DNA of 64,000 nt, from positions 6,106,001 to 6,170,000 of the forward strand of contig JAHRBC010000004.1 in NCBI GenBank assembly GCA_022702545.1, read 5' to 3'. The stretch is from Phycomyces nitens (Eukaryota > Mucoromycota > Mucoromycetes > Mucorales > Phycomycetaceae). Positions within the stretch are counted from its first letter, which is position 1. The number at the start of each line of letters is the position of its first letter. The notes beneath the pieces are model-generated. The model saw nothing but the letters and a program-made list of their open reading frames with translations. It did not search any database and was not told the DNA's origin. The position numbers and the translations under genes are program-made. This document shows, piece by piece, positions 23,101 through 34,086 of this stretch.

Positions 23101-24867
23101 ACTCATCAAGACCAAGATTGCAAACAGATACAGAATGTTTCTGTTCGTGATATGGGTGATATTTGAGACCTTGGAGGGCTTCTTGCTATTTAAAGGGATT
23201 GGTTAGGTCTGTTTTAGACCAATGCTGATTTACCTTGAGTTCAACATAAGTTTGGTTTCATGGCCAGTAAAGACCGCAATTGCATATACCCACGACGTGT
23301 TTCTCAACTGAGCACCACGCAACAAAATCTGGGTTGGGTCAAGAGGATGGTCTCGAGGCTTTCCGGTCTCGTTTCCAGAGGATATAGACATGACACCATC
23401 ATAGTTATAGAGTCTGTTGTTTGGCTGTTCTGACTTTATAATGCCCTGAAGACGGCTCATTTCAATAGGATTCAAAAGTGCAGCTGTCTGGGGTAATGCC
23501 TGCTTAATCTTGAGATTGACTTCACTATTCACACAAAAAGTTTAGCCAGAACCCACCCACCTAACCAGCCAGCCTTGTGCTCTGTGATCTTCCTATTAAA
23601 CTTACCCATCCAGGTTACTTGTCTCGATATAACACAAACCCTCTGGTTCTGAACTGCTTATAAGGATCAGGTCCGCAGGGAAATTCTCTCCGCTTTCAAC
23701 GCGCAAAACATCGCCTACTTTGATATCACGCCAAGCCTTGTCGACAAACTGAGTGCCTTCCAATACCCGACAAGATTTGGCATTCAATTCTGCATCCGAA
23801 CGATGGACACCCTTTACAGCACAGAAACAATCACGATAAGTCGTCAGAACCAACAATAGCCAACAAGGTCCAAAATACTACTTACCCAATCTTCAATCAC
23901 TTCCTTGACAGCCGTGATTGTCAGCACAATGACCAATGGCACAAGTGTAGTGTACCTTGAGGTGGGTGAAATACCAGGAATTTGCTATCCGTCCAAGCAA
24001 CCCAGTCAGATGTTGTTAAGCTAAACAAACCTCTTGTATCTTACCTGAATACCAGAAATAAATAAAAAGAACACATTTGCATATTTTGAAAACTCTTCGT
24101 AAAGGAACCGTGGCAGGAAAGAAAAGATGGTGTATTTTGCAGTAAATACCCGGTTGTGAAGAAATTGCTGGGGGGTGTTGAGCGATGGGTTGTTGATGTA
24201 AATAATACGCTCGCCTCCTTCTCCCATGGTTCCTGAAGCAGTCTTTGGACGGTTCAAGATTCCCTTGACGGCCTGAGTGATACGATCCTTGAGACTACGC
24301 GTCCTGACAGGAGGTTCTCGACGAGGGGAAGTAGCTGATCGAAGAGGGATTCCAGGATCTGGAAGATTGGAGGTTGTGTGTGTACCTGCAATCTGGCCCT
24401 GATGTGACAGTAGCTGGAGGTCATCATCGTCGTCGAATGCTTCAGTTCCATCGTACAGGGATGCTACAGAATCCACAGGGAATAATATTTATATAACAAA
24501 TATATAAATATATATAAATATAATGGAAAATAATTGGTTAATAGATAATATTACCAGAATCTGCATGGAATGGTTCATTATTACGTTTTGTGTTGTTAAA
24601 ATGGGCCGGTGCTGCAGTGGCAGAGGGAGCAGTCGGAACAGAGGAAGTGTTGGCTGTGGATGAGGGTGGGCCGTGCTGAAGATCAATCAGGTCTGTACCG
24701 TAGTCTGACGGAGAGTATTGGTAAGGGGCATTGGAAGGAGGCTGATGGGTCTGAGATGGGCTGGCGAAGGGATTGTTGGTCGCATCGTCGCCTCCGTACA
24801 CATGCTGTGTCGGACTGGTTGCCTCAGAGGCATCGCCAAATGGATTCGTGGGGTGTGAAGAAGCCAC
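20104..24867 (-). CDS. DRS2: Drs2-type P4-ATPase (aminophospholipid flippase)
   Basis: Predicted 1309-residue protein from 14 phase-consistent exons: 24555-24867, 24045-24463, 23886-23984, 23606-23811, 23234-23524, 23068-23185, 22877-22992, 22316-22796, 21608-22261, 21145-21555, 20842-21075, 20652-20794, 20382-20597 and 20104-20332. It shows an NPF-containing N-terminus, the PISL motif of TM4, the phosphorylation site DKTGTLT (Asp near 572), [28 protein letters not shown], ten TM segments and the Drs2 C-terminal signature RNRGYAFSQ ... RVYDTT. Family role: it flips phosphatidylserine and phosphatidylethanolamine to the cytosolic leaflet of trans-Golgi/endosomal membranes with a Cdc50 partner, supporting vesicle formation. 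Oddities: no ATG is available at the 5' end, and the frame opens at GTG (24867) in an AACGTGG context with a stop 33 nt upstream. The actuator motif reads DGEV where the family has DGET. Confidence 0.93.
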
Positions 24868-25017
24868 GTTGAAGATGATGTGAGAAGAAGATGCTTTTCA
24901 GTGATAAAAGAACAACACGAGAGGATTCTCCGGAAAAGAAGGATAGAATGTCTTTTCTGGGGTTTGTATAGAGAGAAAGGGATCCTCCTTCTGCTTTATT
25001 TTATTTTTTTATTTTCC

Positions 25018-25044
25018 ACAATACAATACAATACAATACAATAC
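25018..25044. repeat. (AATAC) pentanucleotide microsatellite
   Basis: Five AATAC units lie between the DRS2 5' end and the reductase 3' end. Confidence 0.8.
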
Positions 25045-25103
25045 CCACAGACAAAAAAGTCATTAAAGCACCGTTGTCGGGGATTGAATTAGAGAGCACA
25101 GAA

Positions 25104-26240
25104 TTATAAGTGCAAACCACCATCTACTCGAAGGACCTAAGGCAAAATTATACATGTATGCTTAGCAGGGAGCCAAGACATTCATAGCCTAAATCCGTGT
25201 CACTCACCTGGCCATGAACATAGGTTGATTTTGCCAAGAACATTGCCGTCTCTGCCACATCTTCTACTGTGCCCAGTCTGCGCAAAGGAATCGAGTCTAC
25301 CAGAGCCTGTCTCTTGTCTGCTGAAGCCAAGAGGCCTAGGGAATGCGGACTATCAGAGATTAGAGTCAATTTAAAGCTTCTTTACCTGCTGTCATGTCTG
25401 TTTCAATAAAGCCAGGTGCAATTGCATTCACTCTAATTCGAAGAGGTCCTAGTTCTTGTGCGAGTGAACGAGTGAATCCTAAATGAAAAGAATAAGCAAT
25501 CATTGGTGGCTTCAAATGAAATGAGTGTGTACCGATAATTCCAGCCTTGGACGCACTGTAAGAGGTCTGTCCTACATTGCCATCGATTCCAACCACACTT
25601 GACAGATTGATAATGCAGCCACCTTTCTTTATTGTGTTAATAAACGTAAAGCCTGCATTTTAAGTGGGCATTGGTTTACCTTGTCGTTTGCGCACCATTG
25701 ACTTTGCTACAAGGCGACACATGTGAATAGTCCCCAGCAGGTTGGTCTTGATCGTATCCTCAAGATCCTTTTCTTTGAGTTGGATCAAGAGTCCATCTCG
25801 TGCAATGCCTTGATATTAAACTCCTTTTTAGAATACACAAAAAGGAAGGTGCCTCGATCCTTATTACTTGATATTGTGTAGTTGTATGATATAATATTTA
25901 CCTGCAGCATTGACCAAGTATTGAGGAGGAGAGTGTTTCAATAGGTCCTACAGACATTTTGTTTTTTGTTTTTTTTTGCTCTAAATACACATTATTACAT
26001 CATGTTTGGTACCTTTAGTGTACTCTCAATGGCCTGACTGTCAGAGACATCCAAAACAACTCCTTGATGATGATCACCAAAGGTTGTATTGAAATGAGCT
26101 TCTACTTCTTTGACACGCTTGGGATCTTGACCGATTAGAATCATCCGAGCACCCTGACTGGCCATCGCATTCGCAATCCCAAGCCCAATACCACGCGTAG
26201 CCCCAGTGATGATTGCAGTCTTTTGTGCCAAGCTCATCAT
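25104..26240 (-). CDS. OAR1: SDR-family 3-oxoacyl-[ACP] reductase (FabG/CBR4-like)
   Basis: Predicted 248-residue short-chain dehydrogenase/reductase from seven exons: 26013-26240, 25902-25947, 25680-25808, 25533-25622, 25386-25478, 25208-25335 and 25104-25136. It has the NAD(P) motif TGATRGIG (12-19), the segment [13 protein letters not shown], the catalytic Ser in NLSSVVG (about 142-143), Tyr156 and Lys160 in YSASK, and [12 protein letters not shown]. The last 33-nt exon supplies [10 protein letters not shown], the usual C-terminal end of Fab[14 protein letters not shown] and the overall length are closest to mitochondrial ketoacyl reductases of type II fatty-acid synthesis (yeast Oar1, human CBR4). 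No clear mitochondrial presequence is visible, as in CBR4. Substrate is inferred. The start is the first of two consecutive ATGs; the second is equally possible. Confidence 0.8.
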
Positions 26241-26626
26241 TACCAAAAAACAAAGAGATTGAGTCACGAATATTACTCGTGGATTAAAGAGCCGTTATTC
26301 TTAAAATACAATAAATTGAATAATATATTTGCTACAAATATTAAGCCAAAACTCAACAGGTATGCTTAAAGCCCAAGTGTTATATTATTATTATTATTTT
26401 GCAAAATTGTTTCAATAATGATTTTTAGACGATAAAAATAAAAAATCAATAAATTTAATTATAAAAATCATTACTCTTTCCAAATAATTATTGCTTTTAT
26501 TAACAAACTAAATAAATAAATAAATATTTATAAAAATATATATATACATATACATCTTCAAGGTATTCTAATGCTCATCATTATATTGCCATTCCTGTCT
26601 ACCCTTTTTGTCCTTGAATCCAAAAG
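26241..26626. promoter_or_regulatory. Divergent intergenic region between the reductase and G-patch genes
   Basis: These 386 bp of AT-rich DNA separate divergent starts. They contain (ATT)n near 26384 and (AAAT)n near 26508-26530. No distinct motif can be assigned. Confidence 0.45.
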
Positions 26627-27723
26627 ATGACTACCGACTACAGATCAGACGACAGCCAAGACAGCCTTGATTTTGCAGACGAACCTTCATTTTCCCTTCC
26701 ACGCAATGCACAGCCCACAGGCTACATGAATTTTGAGGCAAACATGCAAGCCACCATGCTAGAGCCCATCCCAAGCACTAATCGAGGGTATCTACTTCTC
26801 CAAAAGATGGGATGGAGAGTAGGCCAGGGTCTGGGTACTCAGGGCCAAGGTAACTAGACACCATTATATGTGATGTATACCAAAAAAAAACCCAAAACCT
26901 AGGCCGTGTTGATCCAATCTCGATTGAGATCAAGCTTGATTCGCTTGGTGTCGGCAAGGCAGGCGAAGAAGAAACCTATCATGTCTCGTCCACTGCACGC
27001 AGAAAGGCGCTTGATAGTGAGAAGCAGCTAGAGGAAACCGAAGAAGAAAAGAGTTGGAGAGAGTCCAAGGTCGTTCAAAAGGAAGCCATTGTACGTGAAC
27101 TCAAGGAAGTCAAGCGAGCATTCTATTGCGAGTTGTGTGATAAGCAGTATAGCAAGATTAGTGAGTATGAACAGCATCTACAGAGCTATGATCATCACCA
27201 CAAAAAGGTAAGCGATGCCACCCACTTGACGATATCCATTAAACTAGCTGGGTAGCACACCAATTGACTTTTTTGTTTTTTTGAATACTAGAGATTCAAG
27301 GATATGAGAGAGTCGGCAAAGAATACCGATGCTGCCCTGTCTGAAAAAGAAAGACAGCGAGAACGAGAGAGAAAGCGCGAGGAAAAGGAATTAAAGAGGA
27401 TGCATGAAGCGATGTTGAAGAGATCTGGGGAACCTGCTCCTCCACCTCCACCTCCACCCACACTATTCAAGCCAGTTCATACAGCCACTCCAGCAGGAAG
27501 AGGCGGTTGGGCCACTGTCCAGTCTCAACCACCCGCACCAGTCCAGAAACCCATTCAAGCTGCCCCTCCAAGACCAAAGACCCCTCCACCTCCACCTCCA
27601 CCTCCACCTCCACCTGCTGTCTCGACAGACAGTCCACAAGCCAAGAAAGAGACGGTTAAAATGTCGTTTGGGCTGCCTCAGAAACGAGCAGGAGGATTTC
27701 AATTCGGTCTCAAAAAGAAGTAA
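26627..27723 (+). CDS. G-patch and C2H2 zinc-finger protein (GPATCH8-like)
   Basis: Predicted 319-residue protein from three exons (26627-26849, 26903-27207 and 27292-27723). A G-patch spans about residues 49-80 (GYLLLQKMGWRVGQGLG, then GRVDPI across the first intron). A U1/matrin-like C2H2 finger follows: C150, C153, H166, H171 (FYCELCDKQYSKISEYEQHL). Then comes a charged Arg/Glu-rich coiled-coil-like stretch and a proline-rich C-terminus with runs of 7 and 11 prolines, ending GGFQFGLKKK. This order of domains is that of GPATCH8 and related spliceosome-associated G-patch proteins, which recruit DEAH helicases through the G-patch. A role in pre-mRNA processing is an inference. Confidence 0.85.
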
Positions 27724-27896
27724 TCTAACACACCCAAATAAAACCCACATTGTCTCCATCTTTTTTTTGTCAATATCTTTAAAGCCTAAAAAAAATGCGC
27801 GTATGAGAAGAATTCATGACTGCTGATTTAAACTTGACGAATTTTGCAATCTCAAAGTAAAAAAAAAAGCTCTTTTTACCGTTTGCTTACATTGTC

Positions 27897-28901
27897 ATGG
27901 CCTTGGAAGAAGTAAAAGTGTTGTATTGCGGCAGTGAGTGATGATTAGAAAGAAAGAGTGATTCAACAGAGCCTTAATCATCCTCCTTTTTCTTTCTTCT
28001 TTCTTTCACGCGTAGTCTGCACCATGCCCCCAGAGGTACATTGATTCTTGTATGAATTACATTCTCATCCTTTTAGTATTGCGAATTCAGCGGTACTCAG
28101 GAAAAATGCAAGGAATGGCTCAAGGAAAATCACGAAGACGTCTATTCATCGCTTTATAATGTCGAAGGCAAGCTACCCGAACCATGGACGCGTTACAAAG
28201 CATATAAATATAGAATCAAAAACTAAACTAAAAAAATGAAACGAACCGAAAACGCTCATGTACATTAGCAATCACAAAGGGTGTAGAGAATGTTGCACTC
28301 GAGGAAACCGGAGCTACCACTGCTGATGGTAAGCCTGACCGTACCTTTGTAAAGGACAAGTCGGCCAAACTGGAGGCCAAGCTCGAGCGCGAGAACAAGA
28401 AGAAGATGGTAAGGGTTTGGAGGTTAAATAAAGAAGCTGTTGATTAACTGGCTTTCTTTATAGTCTTCTCGCGTTACTATTAAGCGTGTAGAACGTACAA
28501 AGCGAAAGTGCGTTACTACCATTTACGGCTTGGATGTATTTGGTAAGTATTTTCTAGTGAGAACATTGGTTTTCGGGGTGATTGGAAAAGGAATGGCTGT
28601 GTTTTTTTTGTTTTTTTAATAATGATTGTAAATTGTGTAGGTGTGGACATGAAAAAGGCAGCAAAGATGTTTGCCAACAAGTTCGCCTGTGGATCCTCTG
28701 TTGCAAAGAACAATCAGGGACAAGATGAAATCGTTGTTCAGGGTGATTTCTCAGAGGAACTGAATGACTTGATCCTTGCCAATTGGCCTCATGTAAGTCT
28801 TGGTGTGTTGGAAGGTGCGAAACTAAAGAGGTTGAATACAGGTGCCTGAAGACAATATCGACATTGTTGAAGAGAAGAAGAAGAAGGCTGCACCTCCCTA
28901 A
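27897..28901 (+). CDS. TMA22: Density-regulated protein DENR / Tma22
   Basis: Predicted 192-residue protein from seven exons: 27897-27933, 28016-28035, 28077-28167, 28269-28408, 28464-28542, 28641-28792 and 28842-28901. The N-terminal zinc-binding segment VLYCGICTMPPEYCEF is assembled across two introns. A lysine-rich linker follows (KLEAKLERENKKKMSSRVTI), then a SUI1 domain (TKRKCVTTIYGLDVFGVDMK ... IVVQGDF). Family role: with MCT-1/Tma20 it promotes 40S recycling and re-initiation. The third intron appears to start with GC (GAAG|GCAAGC). An in-frame alternative GT donor lies 24 nt downstream (28192) and would add eight residues, so the exact border is uncertain. Confidence 0.88.
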
Positions 28902-29308
28902 GTGGGACTGTAGAGTGTTTAAATACAAAACAATAAAATATAATAAACATATATAAATATTGGTATTGTACTTGCCAGCCACTGGACCTTTGATGGAGTT
29001 TGTTTTCTGGCTGGATATCTTGAGTAAGGAAAGGAGCATGGCACATTGCTATTTACCGAAATATGCTAGTCAAGTCGTGTGAAACGGGACTCCTGCTTGG
29101 AAGTGGACAGATCAAAGTATTCAATTTGCCTTGTCCTACCTTGGAGCGGGTTCAATCCAATGCAACACAAGAAAAACAAAAGGATGAAAAGGCTAAAAAA
29201 GACGACGGAAGAGGATTCTCTCTTCTCTAGTCCGTCTCCAATCCCACCCCCACCCCCACCCCCCTTTCACATTCCTTTTTGTCTAAACCCCACTTCCACT
29301 CTTTTACA
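28902..29308. other. Intergenic region between TMA22 and the syntaxin gene
   Basis: It holds the 3' flank of TMA22 (with AATAAAATA near 28932) and the 5' leader of the syntaxin gene, which includes a CCCCCA run near 29245-29265. No other gene is seen. Confidence 0.45.
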
Positions 29309-31044
29309 ATGTCTCAATCTCGATTCACAATGAGCCGAGACAGACTGGCAGAGCTAAGAGTAAGCCGTCTACATCTCTTCTTCTTCATCAACCAACATTG
29401 TTTTATTAGGGTCCAAGCAGCAATGAGAAGCGTTACGAGTAAGTTGGAATGTCTATATTGTTCCTGGCTAACCATTTATTATTCTAGTCGCCTAAGGTAT
29501 GAAATGAATTGGCACATTGCTTTTTTTGTGTTTTTTTTTAGTAGTTACTCATGACCATTCAATAGCGATGAATATGAAGCTCCTCCCATGCCTTCCTATC
29601 GTGCACCGACATCTCAACGCAATCCACGCTACGAAAACGAACCCTCTTTCCGTCCCCCCGCCCCTCCTTCTGCTACCTACAACAACTCCTCCAGAGGTGA
29701 TCGTTACGCGAGTACAAATGACCAGTATGAAATGCAACAACGCCAGCCCACCACTACTCCCGCCGCCCTGGACCCAAATGGACCTGTCTCGACCGAAGTG
29801 TTCTTTCTAGAGGTGAGGATAAAGAATATAATGATTATTATATTAGGGCCTTGGAATAAAGACCGATTGACCAATCAATGTCCTAGGTCGAAGAGGTCAA
29901 GGATCTGACCAAACGTATCAACCAAAACATCACTGATATTGAAGAGATGCACGGTGCAACACTGGTGAATATCAGTGAAGAGCAAATGTCTGAGAATACT
30001 CGCCGCCTGGAGCAGCTCTCAACTCAGACAGCTAAATTGAATAACGATGCCAAGCTGCGAATAAAAGGTAACTAATTCTCTCTTGTCCGAAATTATTATT
30101 GAAAAACTAAGATAATATTTTATTTTATTGTAGCAATTGAATTGAGCAATGCAAGGATGCCAGCCAATACAGGCGATCTTCCTATGCGCAAAACACAGGT
30201 AAGGACAGTAGAGTTGACCAACGGTTCTGATTGTTTTCTATCAGTTGTCAGCATTAAAGAAGCGTTTTATCGAAACAATTCAACGCTACCAAGACATTGA
30301 ACGGACATATCAGCAAAAGTATAGACAGCGTGTCGAGAGACAGATCCGCATCGGTAAGTAGCAGTACAAGACATATGTTGGCTCCCTTTTTGGTCTGTAG
30401 ATGGATGGCCCTAACCCTTGGGATCCGTTATGTTTGATATAGTCAAGCCAGAGGCTACATCTGATGAGATCGAAAAGGCGCTGGATTCTGATGAAACACA
30501 GATATTTGCACAATCTGTGAGTAAGCTCTTATATCCATACATACCTTGGCTCATGTTTGTCTCTCTGTTTAGCTTATGCAGACCAACCGATCAGGCCAAG
30601 CCCGGGCAGTGCTGAATGAAGTCCAGACACGCCACGATGATATTAAAAAGATTGAAAAGACAATCCTGGTAAAATACATTTGGAGTCAAATGTGTACAGA
30701 ATAGAATACCAACCTCTTTACTAGGAACTTCATCAATTGTTCATGGACATGCAAATGATGGTGGAGCAACAGGGCGAGACCTTGAAGGAGATCGAAATGC
30801 ACTCTGAGACTGTAGTAATGGACCTAGAACAGGGAAACAAGGACATTGACAGGGCTATTGTTAGTGCAAGAAGTACACGTTCTGTAAGTGAAAACCTCAG
30901 CCACACTGGGAATACAAAACAAGCTCTGACCATTTTTGCATGGAATAGAAAAAATGGTGCTGCTTTGTGATTGCCATCATTATCCTTATTGTGGCAGGTA
31001 TCCTGATCTGGTGGTTCGCCTTTGATCACCCTGGAATTGATTGA
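29309..31044 (+). CDS. SSO1: Sso1/Psy1-type syntaxin, plasma-membrane t-SNARE (Qa-SNARE)
   Basis: Exons: 29309-29359, 29410-29438, (29488-29496), 29566-29812, 29887-30067, 30134-30198, 30245-30353, 30443-30516, 30573-30668, 30725-30883 and 30949-31044. They give 368 residues, or 371 with the 9-nt candidate microexon. The Habc domain begins STEVFFLEVEEVKDLTKRI and includes RFIETIQRYQDIERTYQQKY. The Qa-SNARE motif follows (LHQLFMDMQMMVEQQGETLK). The C-terminal anchor is WCCFVIAIIILIVAGILIWW, with a short luminal tail. Family role: pairs with Sec9 and Snc v-SNAREs for exocytosis at the plasma membrane. The N-terminal region before Habc is longer than in yeast Sso1 and is rich in Pro, Tyr and Asn. 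Residues 1-17 start at the first ATG; a second ATG seven codons downstream is possible. Confidence 0.9.
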
Positions 31045-33046
31045 GTTCTCCCCTCCTCCTCCTCCTCCCCTTTATTTTTTTTTGTATTTTTCACATAATC
31101 ACCTCAATACACTTCTTGCATTTTCCCTCTATGTATATGTATATACACACATATATATATATACACATATATATATATATATATAATACAAAAGAGACTT
31201 GAGCCATATCAATTGGCTTGATCTCCAATATTGAGGTTCCTGTTCCAAAACTAGTTATACACGTGAAGAGATTAATGGAATTTTAAGTGGGATAACACAA
31301 GGTAAATAACCTTTTCATCTGACAAGGAACGTTGCCTTGCTTTCTTGGTGGACTTTCAATATCAGACAATACCAGACCATGAGCCATATAAATAGCCACA
31401 TAATATATGCACAGCCCATCTCGTTCTCTTTATGAATCAAATAATATATATATAATTATAGACAGTAACACAATGGCCGAGAGAAACTAGACCAAGCGAC
31501 CATTATAAATTCAATATCCACCAAGAATATGTGTATATATTATTCTAAATTCTAATGATCTTTCAAGAGCTCCTGTTGGTAGATTGGCCCCATACAATCA
31601 CCCTTTGCTGCCACACCCAGAATATCTCTTCTTCTTTTTAAGAAAAAAATAAAAGAATGCTTATAACTCTTGACTAAATTTATCCTGTTCTAATCATTTA
31701 AAGAGTATTAATATCAACTCACTATTATACATGACATGATTCTATTTTTAAATTGTATATTTTTGGTGCCAATGACTTCAAAGTGTTAATGGTATTTCTA
31801 AGGTTATATTTGCTTATTGAGAAAGTGCTCTCGCTACATCTTTCTATTCCAATGCACATTGACCATCTAGCTATCCTGAAAAAAAAACAGCCTTTTGATA
31901 TATATCATAGCAGATCAGGGTCCCTTTCAAGATATTGTATTCTTGAGACATTGAGCAATTTACACGAGTATATATTGTCGACAAAAAGGTGAAAATAGGG
32001 TACCCATATTTTAATTTTCAATTAATTATATGCCTCATAAACTTATATCTGTAGAATCCACAGAATAAGAACCATAGAGACTAGTACCATAGAGCTTAGC
32101 AGATAATCTATTCATCTTGTTAATCTAAACATTAGCCTCCCATTTGTCTGCTTATGATTATATTTGCTCAATGGATTCTAGATGACTAGTGGTTGGCCTT
32201 TGTAAAAATATTAATAATAATAATGGGTTGACTCAGCGTATTTCCAAGTGAATAAATTAAAGGAGTTGTAATTCCATGTACATCTTTATTGGTGCTCTTG
32301 AAAGTGTGTCCTACTGCAAGGAAGATTTAATTAGTATGGCTGACTTGACCAATCACAATCCTATCCGATCATTACGGTGGTTTTGTGTGAGATTGAGACA
32401 ATGCTAGTTTTTTTTTTTGGACGAATCAAAATTAATTTCTAGACAAACAAAAAAGAATAAAATTTGATCAAGGGGATTTAGTTGAAAGGTACTGACAGAG
32501 TAAGTTAATCGATTATAAAATCACAGTCAATTAAACTTGTCTTTTTTCTTTTGGTAATCATACAATATATATATATATATATATATATACATGAAGAGTA
32601 TCTTTACCAGTCTACTTTACACTTTATTTTGAATAAAAACTAGCTTTGACTGTTTCCATTGGGCTTCCTTGGGTTCTCTTGCTAGTATTTTAACCTACAT
32701 TATCCTGGAATTTGTGTATACCCCTTTAAAGAAAAATATAAATTTAATTAAAAGATAACTCACTGCTGAATATGCTCTTATTCACTTTTTTAATATTACC
32801 TTATGATGCGTCCTATTCTATATCCTGCAGCAGAAGAGTTGATTCGAAATAAAAGGCAATAAAAATTAGACGAGCGAGAACAATGTTTCCACGAAAAAAG
32901 CTCTATTTTTACTAAAAGAAAAAAAAAAGTACATTGAAATATTCATCGGGTGTGATGTATTATGCAAGAAACTATTGTTCATTATTATGTTATTATTTAG
33001 AGCACAAGCACCAACATCTTTATCCATGGGTCTACAAAGTATGACA
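31045..33046. other. AT-rich intergenic region
   Basis: No supported gene over 2 kb. A (TA)n/(CA)n microsatellite lies at about 31137-31186 just after the syntaxin gene, and another (TA)n at 32566-32589. Short open frames only. Confidence 0.45.
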
Positions 33047-33570
33047 AAGAAAGAAGAAGAAAAGACTGAATCGAAAGAAGAGATGCCGTATAGCAAACAG
33101 ATGGAATCCTGAAAATACACACCAAACTGTCCAATCAAGGTAACAAGTCAATTACTTGTTGTTTGCATTGCATCTCACTTTAATAGTTTAAAATATTACA
33201 TAAACTCTCATCAGCGTGTCTTTATAACCAGAGACGTTTCAAAAATACCTTTTAATTGTCTTTAGAGATGGGTTTACAAACAAGTCGAGTTTCAGATTTC
33301 GCATACGGTATGGAGTATCCGAGAAAATTTACAAGGATCCTCTTGTAAAACAAAAGATTGGAGAATTGTACCTTTTAAACCTCAATGAATTTAACACTTT
33401 AAAGGTACTTGCGCACTTTTATTTATTCTCTATATTCAATATTGCTTGTGTAGGTTTGCAACTACTGCAAGACCAAAGACTCAAGACATTTCCGAGATGC
33501 CAACGACAGACCTATTCATCCAATATTAGTTTGCAACAATTTTAATGTTTTTTTTTTTTTTGGAATAAGG
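33047..33570 (+). CDS. Unrecognised partial gene with a GATA-finger-like cysteine motif
   Basis: Three stretches join in phase by canonical splice sites. One ends at 33139 (RKKRCRIANRWNPENTHQTV). The second is 33266-33404 (GFTNKSSFRFRIRYGVSEKI ... LNEFNTLK). The third starts at 33454 (VCNYCKTKDSRHFRDANDRP ... VCNN). The last contains C-x2-C-x21-C, like the first half of a GATA-type zinc finger, but the fourth cysteine is replaced by Phe and the frame then runs into a poly-T tract. The frame upstream of the first stretch meets a stop near 33040 and no start is evident. It is probably a decayed or partial gene of an unknown DNA-binding family. Confidence 0.35.
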
Positions 33571-34086
33571 AGGGCATGGCGGCAAGAAACATGTTCTATA
33601 TTGTGCAGGAGATTTGGAGTGGCAATGGTAAGTCAGAAATCTTCAGTCCTCGACCAAGAACAGCAACACAAAACGCTACAACAAACGTGGTTGTTCCTCA
33701 CTTTAGAGGGGAAACTTAAAGATGCTTACAGGCAAAAAAAATACTAGTCATTTTTACCTTGACCAAATTCTATTCTCTTGTGTTTCAATTCTCTCTTTTT
33801 TTTTGTTTATCCAAAAAAAAACCCCCCAACATCGTCTCAATCCCAAGTAGGAGCACTGTATCCGGAACCAATTGTATCCACGCTTTCCCTTTTCTTGTGG
33901 GAACACAACATATAACCAAGCATTCCTTTTATAACAATACGTCAATTAAACATATTCATCTCAGTACTCTTAAAATTCGATTATATGATGCCAAGTATAT
34001 ATCTTTATTAAATAATGATATCTTTAAGCTATCTGTCTGTTACTGGCCATGTACAGATCGGTCCTTGGGACAGGCTCTTTCTCAAT
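33571..34086. other. Intergenic region
   Basis: No gene recognised. Poly-T and poly-A tracts and a CCCCCC run near 33823 occur. It forms the 3' flank of the aspartic protease gene. Confidence 0.4.
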
